From Clostridiales bacterium (GTDB lineage: Bacteria; Bacillota; Clostridia; Oscillospirales; Oscillospiraceae), in assembly GCA_003533405.1 (NCBI GenBank), contig DQDL01000043.1, positions 14,241 through 20,044 on the forward strand: a stretch of DNA of 5,804 bases, written 5' to 3'. This document shows, piece after piece, positions 1 to 5,623 of this stretch; position 1 is the stretch's first letter; every line of letters begins with the position of its first letter. The position numbers and the translations under genes are program-made. The notes beneath the pieces were generated by a model. That model was not told where the DNA came from and ran no database searches. It saw only the letters and a program-made list of their open reading frames with translations.

Positions 1-27
1 ATAATAGAGGCCTGCATTGCAGACCAT
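1..27 (-). CDS. Possible 5' end of an unidentified gene, cut by the left edge of the window
   Basis: On the minus strand a GGAGG ribosome binding site is followed, after TATAT, by an ATG at 27-25. The frame stays open through nine codons (MVCNAGLYY) to the window edge. The spacing is right for a real start, and the frame would be the next gene in the same direction as the methionine gamma-lyase. Nine residues are too few to identify a family and no function is proposed. The start lies inside an inverted repeat and only about 35 bases after a terminator-like hairpin, which leaves little room for an ordinary promoter. It could therefore be a chance ATG, a short leader peptide, or a gene reached by read-through. 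Confidence 0.3.
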
Positions 28-45
28 ATATACCTCCGGTATATA
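27..45 (-). promoter_or_regulatory. Inverted repeat enclosing a ribosome binding site
   Basis: TATATACC at 27-34 and GGTATATA at 38-45 are perfect 8-base arms around a 3-base spacer. Read on the minus strand, the loop and the second arm contain the GGAGG ribosome binding site, and the arm runs into the ATG at 27-25. A folded RNA would hide both. It could equally be a protein-binding dyad in DNA. Only the symmetry and the overlap are seen directly; the regulatory role is inferred. Confidence 0.35.
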
Positions 46-62
46 CAAACATCAACAACGGG

Positions 63-93
63 AAACAGCGGTAGGTCACCCCTACCGCTGTTT
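63..93 (-). terminator. Hairpin terminator after the methionine gamma-lyase gene, possibly bidirectional
   Basis: AAACAGCGGTAGG (63-75) and CCTACCGCTGTTT (81-93) form a perfect 13-bp stem with a 5-base loop, starting 20 bases beyond the lyase stop codon. On the minus strand the stem ends in only three U before CCCG, which is a weak tract. On the plus strand it ends in TTTTCTTT, which is better. It probably ends the lyase transcript and may also stop transcription arriving from the left. Confidence 0.75.
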
Positions 94-112
94 TCTTTCA
101 CACACTATTTAA

Positions 113-1306
113 TTACAGGGCGTCGAGAGCCTGCTTGAGGTCAGCGATAATGTCCTCGTAGTTTTCGAGGCCGACGCTGAGGCGGATGAGACCGGCTGCG
201 ATGCCGGAGGCCTTGAGCTCATCCTCGGTGTAGGTCGAGTGTGTCATGGAGGCGGGATGCTCGATGAGAGTTTCAGCATCGCCGAGGGAAACGGCAACGG
301 TCACGAGCTTGAGGGAGTTGACGAGCTTTGCACCGGCCGCACGGCCGCCCTTGACTTCGAACGAAATCATGCCGCCAAAGTCCTTCATCTGCTTTGCAGC
401 GATATCGTGGCCGACATGCGTCACAAGGCCGGGGTAGTAGACCTTCTCGACTGCGGGGTGAGCGTCGAGGAACTCAGCGACCATTTTCGCATTGGCGCAG
501 TGCTTCTGCATACGGATCTCAAGGGTCTTGAGACCACGGAGAATGAGAAATGCGCAGAACGGATCCATAACGGCACCGGTCATATCCTTAAGGCCGAACA
601 TACGAACCTCGCCGATAAACTCGGCTGATCCGACTACGAAGCCCGCTATGACATCGCCGTGACCGTTGAGATACTTGGTGGCAGAGTGTACGACAACATC
701 GGCACCGAGCTTCAGCGGGTTCTGAAGATAGGGGGAGGCAAAGGTGTTGTCACAAACGACTTTGATGCCTTTGTTATAAGCGTGAGTAATTTCTGCAATT
801 GCGGAAATGTCGGTTATCTTGAGGTTGGGATTTGCGGGAGTTTCAAGGTAGACGCAGCAGGTGTTGGGCTTTAGGTGAGCCTTGACGGCCTCAAGGTCGG
901 AGGTGTCGATGAAATCGACCTCAACGCCGTAGCGGGTCATGCCGTGATTGAGCAGAGCAAAGGTGCAGCCGTACAGAGTGCCGTCGGCGATAATGTGCTT
1001 GCCTGCACCTGCGATAGTCCACAGGGCAGAGGAGATAGCGCCCATGCCGGAAGCGGTGGCGACACATGCCTCGCCGCCCTCAAGAGCGGCTATCTTGCTT
1101 TCGAGCACGGATGTGGTTGGGTTGCCGAGACGGGTGTAGATGTAACCGGCTTCCTCACCGGCGAAGCGATGGCCGCCCTGCTCGCAGCTATCGAACACGA
1201 AGGTCGAGGTCTGGAAAATGGGAGTGGTCAGAGCACCGTACTGAGTGTCCTTGACATTGCCGGCGTGGATGGCCTTTGTACCAAAGCCAAAGTTATCGTT
1301 ATTCAT
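113..1306 (-). CDS. megL: L-methionine gamma-lyase (PLP-dependent, Cys/Met metabolism family)
   Basis: A cytosolic pyridoxal-phosphate enzyme expected to split L-methionine into methanethiol, 2-oxobutyrate and ammonia; relatives also act on homocysteine and cysteine. The 397-residue length is typical. The cofactor lysine is K211 in SATKYLNGHGD, and D186 (in CDNTFASPYL) should contact the pyridine nitrogen. Y57 and R59 (YTRLGNPT) match the phosphate-binding residues supplied by the neighbouring subunit. Features that favour gamma-lyase over cystathionine gamma-synthase or gamma-lyase are LYGCTFA with C114, the counterpart of Pseudomonas putida Cys116, the stretch GLKDMTGAV with K240 and D241, and SMTHS at 353-357. 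R375 in LIRLSVGLE should bind the substrate carboxylate. The ATG follows TAGGAGGT (1313-1320) at a 6-base spacing. The gene appears to be transcribed alone, with a terminator on each side. A LysR regulator gene lies upstream on the same strand. An O-acetylhomoserine sulfhydrylase or another gamma-lyase is the main alternative. Confidence 0.92.
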   Translation of the reverse strand: MNNDNFGFGTKAIHAGNVKDTQYGALTTPIFQTSTFVFDSCEQGGHRFAGEEAGYIYTRLGNPTTSVLESKIAALEGGEACVATASGMGAISSALWTIAGAGKHIIADGTLYGCTFALLNHGMTRYGVEVDFIDTSDLEAVKAHLKPNTCCVYLETPANPNLKITDISAIAEITHAYNKGIKVVCDNTFASPYLQNPLKLGADVVVHSATKYLNGHGDVIAGFVVGSAEFIGEVRMFGLKDMTGAVMDPFCAFLILRGLKTLEIRMQKHCANAKMVAEFLDAHPAVEKVYYPGLVTHVGHDIAAKQMKDFGGMISFEVKGGRAAGAKLVNSLKLVTVAVSLGDAETLIEHPASMTHSTYTEDELKASGIAAGLIRLSVGLENYEDIIADLKQALDAL

Positions 1307-1379
1307 TGAATTACCTCCTAAAATAATAATCTTCCATAGCTAAACTGTAACATAATTTTGCCTATCAACGGTAATTCTC

Positions 1380-1385
1380 ATTATA
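1380..1385 (-). promoter_or_regulatory. Candidate -10 box of the methionine gamma-lyase promoter
   Basis: The minus strand reads TATAAT here, 74 bases before the lyase start codon, inside the AT-rich palindrome TTATATAA (1381-1388). At a 17-base spacing the -35 position reads ACCGCA, which does not resemble TTGACA, so the promoter would be weak without an activator. A second possibility is TTGATA at 1363-1368 with a poor -10 about 18 bases further on (TTTAGC). The start point cannot be fixed from sequence alone. Confidence 0.45.
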
Positions 1386-1395
1386 TAACGCTTGA

Positions 1396-1412
1396 TATAA
1401 GCTGCGGTTATA
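1396..1412 (-). promoter_or_regulatory. Putative LysR-type operator upstream of the methionine gamma-lyase gene
   Basis: TATAA-N7-TTATA is a perfect 17-bp interrupted dyad and contains the T-N11-A spacing typical of LysR-family binding sites. The next-but-one outer bases (1394 and 1414) also pair. It lies just upstream of the TATAAT box, where the missing -35 element would be. The nearest regulator gene, immediately upstream on the same strand, encodes a LysR-family protein. The dyad is seen directly; the assignment to that regulator is inferred. Confidence 0.4.
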
Positions 1413-1463
1413 GCACAAAAAACAAAAATTGCCCGAGCCTTGTGTGAAAACACGGGCTCGGGC
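1412..1463 (-). terminator. Rho-independent terminator of the lysR gene
   Basis: On the minus strand GCCCGAGCC pairs with GGCTCGGGC (arms 1455-1463 and 1431-1439). An inner GTG/CAC extension closes on a TTTTCA loop, and AATTTTTGTTTTTTG follows. The GC-rich stem plus long U-tract is a textbook intrinsic terminator, about 90 bases beyond the lysR stop. On the plus strand no U-tract follows, so it works in one direction. It separates lysR from the lyase promoter. Confidence 0.9.
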
Positions 1464-1554
1464 GGACTTGATTTGGTTATATCAGCAGATACTCACGAGA
1501 AAATTCATAGAATTATTTGCAATTGCACAAAAACGCTTATATCTAAATTGGATA

Positions 1555-2469
1555 TCAAACATTGTCGAGAATGCGGCGGAGAATATCGACAAACTGCTGC
1601 TCAAGGGCGGTAAGCGGCAGGCCACGCAGGTGAATATAGCCAATGCGCATCTCGTTTTCCGCATCGGCGAGCGGCACGCTTATAAGCCTGTCATCGCCGT
1701 AGCCGACGGGCAGCACGCCGCTGCCGGTGGAGACGCAGTCGGTGTGCGCCATGATGTTGTAGATGGTTGCACGGTCGTTGACATAGACGACGCGGGCAAA
1801 ATCCGAGGCTTTGCCGGCAATGGCCTCCTCGGCATAGTTCATGTTGGCTTCGACCTGCGTGAACATGACATACGGAAAGTCGAAAAGCTGCTCAATGCGC
1901 ACGGAACGCTCCTTAGCAAGCGGATGCTCTTTGCGCATGTAGACCTGCGGCTTGATGGTCGAAAGCTCGAAAAACTCAAGGTGTTTTTCATCGAGAATGT
2001 GGCGGATAAAGTGCTCGGTCATGTTTGAAACGAACATGATGCCAAGCTCACTCTGGCGGGAGCTGACCTCGCTGATAACGCTGGACATCTCTGTTTCCTT
2101 GAGACTGACATCTACCCTCGGCTCATCTATCAGATGCAAAAACTCGACAAATGCCTGAGCGCAGAATGGGTAGCGCTGCGAGGATATAGAAAGGCGCACA
2201 CGATCCTCGGCGTTCTGCTCGCTGTAATAGCGATTTATCTTGCGGCTTGCTTCAACGATCGGCGTTATCATCGCAATAAGGCTGCGGCCGTCATCTGTGA
2301 GCGATACGCCACGGTTCGTGCGGTGGAACACCGTTATGCCAAGCTCCTTTTCAACCTCGGCAATCGCCGTTGACAGCGCCGATTGCGATATGAAAAGGCT
2401 CTGAGCGGCACGGTTTATAGAGCCGCAGCGCTCCACCTCGATAATATAGCTCATTTGCAGTAAAGTCAC
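1555..2469 (-). CDS. LysR-family transcriptional regulator
   Basis: A 304-residue DNA-binding regulator. Residues ~1-60 form the winged helix-turn-helix, with the family signature SINRAAQSLFISQSALS at 17-33 and then ELGITVFHRTNRGVSLTDDG (42-61). A linker helix follows, and residues ~92-300 form the periplasmic-binding-protein-like effector domain. I chose the GTG at 2469-2467 because AAGGAGGG sits 7 bases before it and VTLLQMSYIIEV is the usual family N-terminus. An ATG 18 codons upstream stays in frame but would be read through the hairpin and has no ribosome binding site. The effector is unknown. Adjacency to a methionine gamma-lyase with a LysR-type dyad upstream suggests control of sulfur amino acid breakdown. 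LysR genes are more often divergent from their targets; here both face the same way. No clear promoter is visible in the 63-base gap to ireB. Confidence 0.92.
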   Translation of the reverse strand: MTLLQMSYIIEVERCGSINRAAQSLFISQSALSTAIAEVEKELGITVFHRTNRGVSLTDDGRSLIAMITPIVEASRKINRYYSEQNAEDRVRLSISSQRYPFCAQAFVEFLHLIDEPRVDVSLKETEMSSVISEVSSRQSELGIMFVSNMTEHFIRHILDEKHLEFFELSTIKPQVYMRKEHPLAKERSVRIEQLFDFPYVMFTQVEANMNYAEEAIAGKASDFARVVYVNDRATIYNIMAHTDCVSTGSGVLPVGYGDDRLISVPLADAENEMRIGYIHLRGLPLTALEQQFVDILRRILDNV

Positions 2470-2476
2470 GGTTGTA

Positions 2477-2484
2477 CCCTCCTT
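2477..2484 (-). promoter_or_regulatory. Ribosome binding site that fixes the lysR GTG start
   Basis: AAGGAGGG on the minus strand lies 7 bases before the GTG at 2469-2467. It decides between that start and an in-frame ATG further upstream. It begins only three bases after the perfect hairpin at 2488-2520, so the hairpin is placed where it could affect ribosome loading. Confidence 0.85.
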
Positions 2485-2487
2485 GAC

Positions 2488-2520
2488 AAACACCCGATGT
2501 TCAGGGAACATCGGGTGTTT
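2488..2520 (-). terminator. Perfect 15-bp hairpin between ireB and lysR (terminator or leader structure)
   Basis: AAACACCCGATGTTC (2488-2502) and GAACATCGGGTGTTT (2506-2520) are exact reverse complements around a 3-base loop. The hairpin begins 12 bases beyond the ireB stop codon. On the minus strand only TTTGTC follows, so the U-tract is short and termination may be partial. Because lysR has no visible promoter of its own here, the hairpin may let a fraction of ireB transcripts through, or act as a 5' stabilising structure for lysR mRNA. A palindromic operator is another possibility. Confidence 0.65.
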
Positions 2521-2532
2521 CACTATGCGTTT

Positions 2533-2790
2533 TTACTCCTGTGCATCGTCCTTGCCGAGATAATTTATAAGCAGTTCATGCATAAGCTCATCACGGTCGA
2601 TGCGGCAGATAAGGCTTCGGGCGTTATTGTAGTTGGTTATATAGGTCGGATCCTCCGACAGAATATAACCGACAAGCTGATTAATAGGATTGTAGCCCTT
2701 CACTTTAAGAGAGTTGTATACGGACGACAAAATCTCACGCATCTCGGTTTTGCTGTCGATAACTGTAAATCTTCTGGTTATGTCCTCCAT
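2533..2790 (-). CDS. ireB: IreB-family regulatory phosphoprotein (UPF0297)
   Basis: An 85-residue cytosolic protein, the usual family length. The core KGYNPINQLVGYILSEDPTYI (31-51), the following NYNNAR (53-58), and the acidic DRDELMHELLINYL segment (65-78) are the UPF0297/IreB hallmarks. In Enterococcus faecalis IreB is phosphorylated on N-terminal threonines by the Ser/Thr kinase IreK and influences cephalosporin resistance; threonines 5 and 9 here are candidate equivalents (inference). The ATG follows AAGGAGGG (2798-2805) at 7 bases, and a good promoter lies just upstream. In many Firmicutes the gene sits between alaS and ruvX; here it is between pheT and a LysR gene, so the usual neighbours are absent. 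The family match is clear; the role in this organism is by analogy. Confidence 0.93.
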   Translation of the reverse strand: MEDITRRFTVIDSKTEMREILSSVYNSLKVKGYNPINQLVGYILSEDPTYITNYNNARSLICRIDRDELMHELLINYLGKDDAQE

Positions 2791-2827
2791 AACTTATCCC
2801 TCCTTACGATCAAATATACTTAAGTAG

Positions 2828-2856
2828 ATTATAACCACTTTGGTCGCAAAAGTAAA
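2828..2856 (-). promoter_or_regulatory. Sigma-A type promoter for ireB
   Basis: On the minus strand TTTACT (2851-2856) and a perfect TATAAT (2828-2833) are separated by exactly 17 bases. Transcription would begin near 2821 and give a leader of about 30 bases ending in AAGGAGGG and the ireB ATG. This suggests ireB has its own transcript, although no strong terminator separates it from pheT. Confidence 0.75.
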
Positions 2857-2902
2857 GAGATTTAGCTGCATAAATTCCCTCGGAAGCCAAAATTCGCACT
2901 AT

Positions 2903-5605
2903 TTAGCGCATCTTTGCGCCAAATTTACTCTCAAGTGCGGCCAAAACGGCATTCACTGTCTCCTCGGCGTGCTCATCGGTGAGGGTCTGATCATCGGCAC
3001 GCATGGTAAGCGAGAAGGCAACGGACTTCATGCCGTCGGCGATATGGCTGCCTGTGTAGATGTCGAACAGAGAGCAACCCTTAAGGTACTCACCGCCGTT
3101 TTTCATGATGCAGTCGATAAGATGCGCAACGGGTATCTTCTTATCGCACACGATTGCAATGTCACGGGAGACGGCCGGGAAGCGGGGCAGCGGAGTGTAA
3201 ACGGGATCGGCGCCACGAGCCTTCATAAGAGCGTCCAGCGAAAGCTCTGCGCAGTAAAGCTCGGCATCAATGCCGTAATTCTGGGCGACCAGCGGGTGTA
3301 TCTGACCGAATACGCCGATGCACTCGTCACCGCAGTAGACCTTTGCGCAGCGACCGGGGTGGTACGACGGGTTATCGGTGCAGGCTTCATAACGAACGCC
3401 CTCCGCACGGATATCGGTGAGCACAGCCTCGACAACACCCTTGAGCGTGAAGAAGGTCGTGCCCGCACCGTAGGTGCCGAGCGTGAGGTACTTAGACTCT
3501 ATCGCAAGACCGTCCTTGCCGCCGAGACCGTAGATTCTGCCTATCTCATAGAGCTTGACTGCCTTGTTGCGGAAGTTGTAGTTGCGGGTGAGTATCTCAA
3601 GCATGGACGGCAGAGTAGTCGTGCGCATGATGGAGGTGTCCTCGCCAAGCGGGTTGAGTATCCTGAAGCTTTCTCTTCTCGGGTCATCGGCCGCCCAGCG
3701 GATCTTGTCATAGTAGGTGGGGGAGATGAATGAGTAAGTGATTATCTCGTCATAGCCGACCGCACGGCACAGGCTGCCCAGCTGCTGCTCAAGAAGCTGC
3801 TCTTCGTTGTAGCCGCCACGGGTGGTCTCGCCACGAACGAGGGTGCAGGGAATGTTATTGTAGCCGTAGAAGCGTGCGACCTCCTCGGAAAGGTCGGAGT
3901 AGTGCACGACATCGCCTCGCCACGAGGGAACGGTGATGGTCTCGCCGTCAACGCCGAACTGCAGGGACTTGAGTATGCGCAGCATCTCCTCGGTCTCGAC
4001 ATTCGTGCCGAGAAGTGCGTTTATCTTATCCGGGCGCAGAGCGAGCACCGTAGGCTCGGGCAGATGGTTTACGACATCGATAACGCCGTCGACGACCTCA
4101 CCGGCACCGAGAAGCTCGACCAGCTCACAGGCCCGGTCGACTGCGGGCAGGGTGTTGTACACATCAAGACCCTTTTCAAACTTTGCGGAGGCCTCTGTTC
4201 TCATACCGAGGGCGAGAGCGCCCTTTCTGATGCAGGTGCCGTCAAAGTTGGCGGACTCGAAAACGACATCGACCGTGTCGTCGACTATCTCGCTGTTTTC
4301 GCCGCCCATGATGCCTGCAAGGCCGACCGCACGGGTGTCGTCTGCGATGACGAGCATGTTGGAATTGAGCTTGCGCAGGTTGCCGTCGAGCGTGGTGAGT
4401 GTTTCGCCGTCCTCGGCACGGCGGACGATTATCTTGCCGCCCTTGACATAGCGATAATCAAAAGCGTGCATCGGCTGGCCGTATTCCATCATGACATAGT
4501 TAGTGATATCAACGATGTTATTTATCGGGCGCACGCCCATTGCACGCAGACGCTCACGCATCCACTTGGGCGAGGGAGCTATCTTAACATTGCGCACCAT
4601 GCGTGCGGTGTAGCGGGGGCAGAGGTCGGCTGCGGGGACTTCGACCTTGAGAAGCTCGTCAAGCTTGCCTTCGGCACCGCCCTTGACGACGGGCTCGTGC
4701 AGCTTGAGCTCCTTGCCGAAGGTTGCGGAAGCCTCTCTTGCAAGACCGATGATCGACAGGCAGTCAGGGCGGTTCGGGGTTATCTCAAACTCGATGACAT
4801 GGTCGTCGGCACCGATAATGGGCTTAATGTCGTCGCCGGGCTTGATGCCGTCCTCGTGCAGGATGAAAATACCGTCGGGGATGCAGTTGGGGAACTCCGC
4901 CTGCTCGGCGTGCAGGTCTGCAAGAGTGCAGACATCGCCGGACTTGGTGTTGTATGCGAGCATGTCACCCTCATGGATGTTGTTGCAACCGGTGTGGCAG
5001 GTGACCTCACCGTCGCCGATATCGAGAACGCAGTCAAACTCGTTCACGCCGGAAACCGCAACACTCACGACCTTTGCTGCGACGACAGGTCCGAACACCT
5101 TTGCGCCGGCCTGAATGTCGGCGGGGATGGAGGGCTTGTTCTTATCAAGCGGGTGGTAGTTGCCCAAAATTGCGGCGGCCTTGATTGCGGCATAGGGGAA
5201 GTCACGCTCGTCAAGGCCGAGCTCATACAGGCCGCAGAGCATACCGTCGGAGACCTCGCCACGCAGCTTACCCTTGGTTATCGTCTTGCCACCGGGGAGG
5301 GTGGAGTTATCGAGCGCAACGGGGACAAGGTCGCCCACATGAACATTCCATGCACCCGTGACTATCTGAACAGGCTCTGCCTGCCCTGCATCGACCATGC
5401 ACAGCCACATATGGTCGGAGTTAGGGTGCTTTGCCATCGAGAGCACCTTGCCGACAACGATGTTGCTTATCTCCTTGCCCAGATCCTCAAAGGTCTCGAC
5501 CTTTGAGCCGGAAAGGGTCATAGCCTCGGAAAATTCATGGTCATTTATATCGCTGACGGAAACGCCGTCAACAAACTCATTAAGCCATTTTCTGCTAAGA
5601 TTCAT
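2903..5605 (-). CDS. pheT: Phenylalanine--tRNA ligase beta subunit, with an extra OB-fold-like insertion
   Basis: The large subunit of the cytosolic alpha2-beta2 synthetase that charges tRNA-Phe. In order: N-terminal tRNA-binding OB-fold (~45-130, with KHPNSDHMWLC and GEVSDGMLC); an insertion (~138-243); EFEITPNRPDCLSIIGLARE (272-291); the B3/B4 editing domain (~328-505) with TNYVMMEYGQPMHAFD, where N369 and H380 have the spacing of the Thermus editing residues Asn250 and His261; B5 (~515-585); the catalytic-like core (~605-800); and the C-terminal FDX-ACB anticodon-binding domain (~806-900). At 900 residues it is about 100 longer than usual, and the insertion accounts for this. The ATG is preceded at 8 bases by AAGGTAGG (5614-5621), a slightly imperfect ribosome binding site. 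It lies 18 bases after pheS, so the two are almost certainly co-transcribed. The reading frame is intact, with no sign of a frameshift. Confidence 0.97.
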   Translation of the reverse strand: MNLSRKWLNEFVDGVSVSDINDHEFSEAMTLSGSKVETFEDLGKEISNIVVGKVLSMAKHPNSDHMWLCMVDAGQAEPVQIVTGAWNVHVGDLVPVALDNSTLPGGKTITKGKLRGEVSDGMLCGLYELGLDERDFPYAAIKAAAILGNYHPLDKNKPSIPADIQAGAKVFGPVVAAKVVSVAVSGVNEFDCVLDIGDGEVTCHTGCNNIHEGDMLAYNTKSGDVCTLADLHAEQAEFPNCIPDGIFILHEDGIKPGDDIKPIIGADDHVIEFEITPNRPDCLSIIGLAREASATFGKELKLHEPVVKGGAEGKLDELLKVEVPAADLCPRYTARMVRNVKIAPSPKWMRERLRAMGVRPINNIVDITNYVMMEYGQPMHAFDYRYVKGGKIIVRRAEDGETLTTLDGNLRKLNSNMLVIADDTRAVGLAGIMGGENSEIVDDTVDVVFESANFDGTCIRKGALALGMRTEASAKFEKGLDVYNTLPAVDRACELVELLGAGEVVDGVIDVVNHLPEPTVLALRPDKINALLGTNVETEEMLRILKSLQFGVDGETITVPSWRGDVVHYSDLSEEVARFYGYNNIPCTLVRGETTRGGYNEEQLLEQQLGSLCRAVGYDEIITYSFISPTYYDKIRWAADDPRRESFRILNPLGEDTSIMRTTTLPSMLEILTRNYNFRNKAVKLYEIGRIYGLGGKDGLAIESKYLTLGTYGAGTTFFTLKGVVEAVLTDIRAEGVRYEACTDNPSYHPGRCAKVYCGDECIGVFGQIHPLVAQNYGIDAELYCAELSLDALMKARGADPVYTPLPRFPAVSRDIAIVCDKKIPVAHLIDCIMKNGGEYLKGCSLFDIYTGSHIADGMKSVAFSLTMRADDQTLTDEHAEETVNAVLAALESKFGAKMR
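4877..5194 (-). other. PheT insertion resembling a second tRNA-binding OB-fold
   Basis: This segment encodes PheT residues 138-243. In Bacillus subtilis PheT the same place is a short linker between ELGI and EGIFVF. Residues 178-183 (KVVSVA) match residues 53-58 of the first OB-fold (KVLSMA). LDIG at 194-197 matches VDAG at 71-74. TGCNNIHEGDML (205-216) matches TGAWNVHVGDLV (83-94), keeping T, G, N, H, G and D. The offset of 122-125 residues stays nearly constant through the three matches. This suggests an old internal duplication; the alignment was made by eye. Confidence 0.6.
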
Positions 5606-5623
5606 ATTACAAACCTACCTTTC

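Noticed and set aside
1307..1430. A SAM or other methionine-sensing riboswitch upstream of the methionine gamma-lyase
   Set aside because: The leader is short and AT-rich and shows no multi-stem structure or conserved S-box-like core. A regulator-bound dyad explains the region better.
1518..1527. The 10-bp palindrome TGCAATTGCA in the lysR 3' untranslated region
   Set aside because: It is perfect but short and isolated, lies between the lysR stop and its terminator, and has no partner site or promoter nearby.
1429..2028. A 199-codon plus-strand frame opposite lysR
   Set aside because: It starts inside the lysR terminator hairpin, lies in register with lysR codons, has no ribosome binding site that I can see, and its product resembles nothing I know.
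2470..2523. An 18-codon N-terminal extension of the LysR protein from an upstream ATG
   Set aside because: The extension would translate through the hairpin, has no ribosome binding site, and is absent from the family's usual N-terminus. The GTG at 2469 has an ideal AAGGAGGG.
2857..2902. A terminator directly after pheT
   Set aside because: Only a 4-bp stem (TTCC/GGAA) and a short GCGCA/TGCGC pair at the coding end are visible, neither with a U-tract. I cannot support a terminator, so read-through from pheST into ireB remains possible.
3902..5506. A 534-codon open frame on the plus strand, with others at 2840-3733 and 875-1309
   Set aside because: The long frame and the one at 875-1309 are in codon-for-codon register opposite pheT and the lyase gene. 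Such frames stay open because the sense genes rarely use TTA, CTA or TCA codons. Their translations show no recognisable domain, while the minus-strand products are unambiguous.
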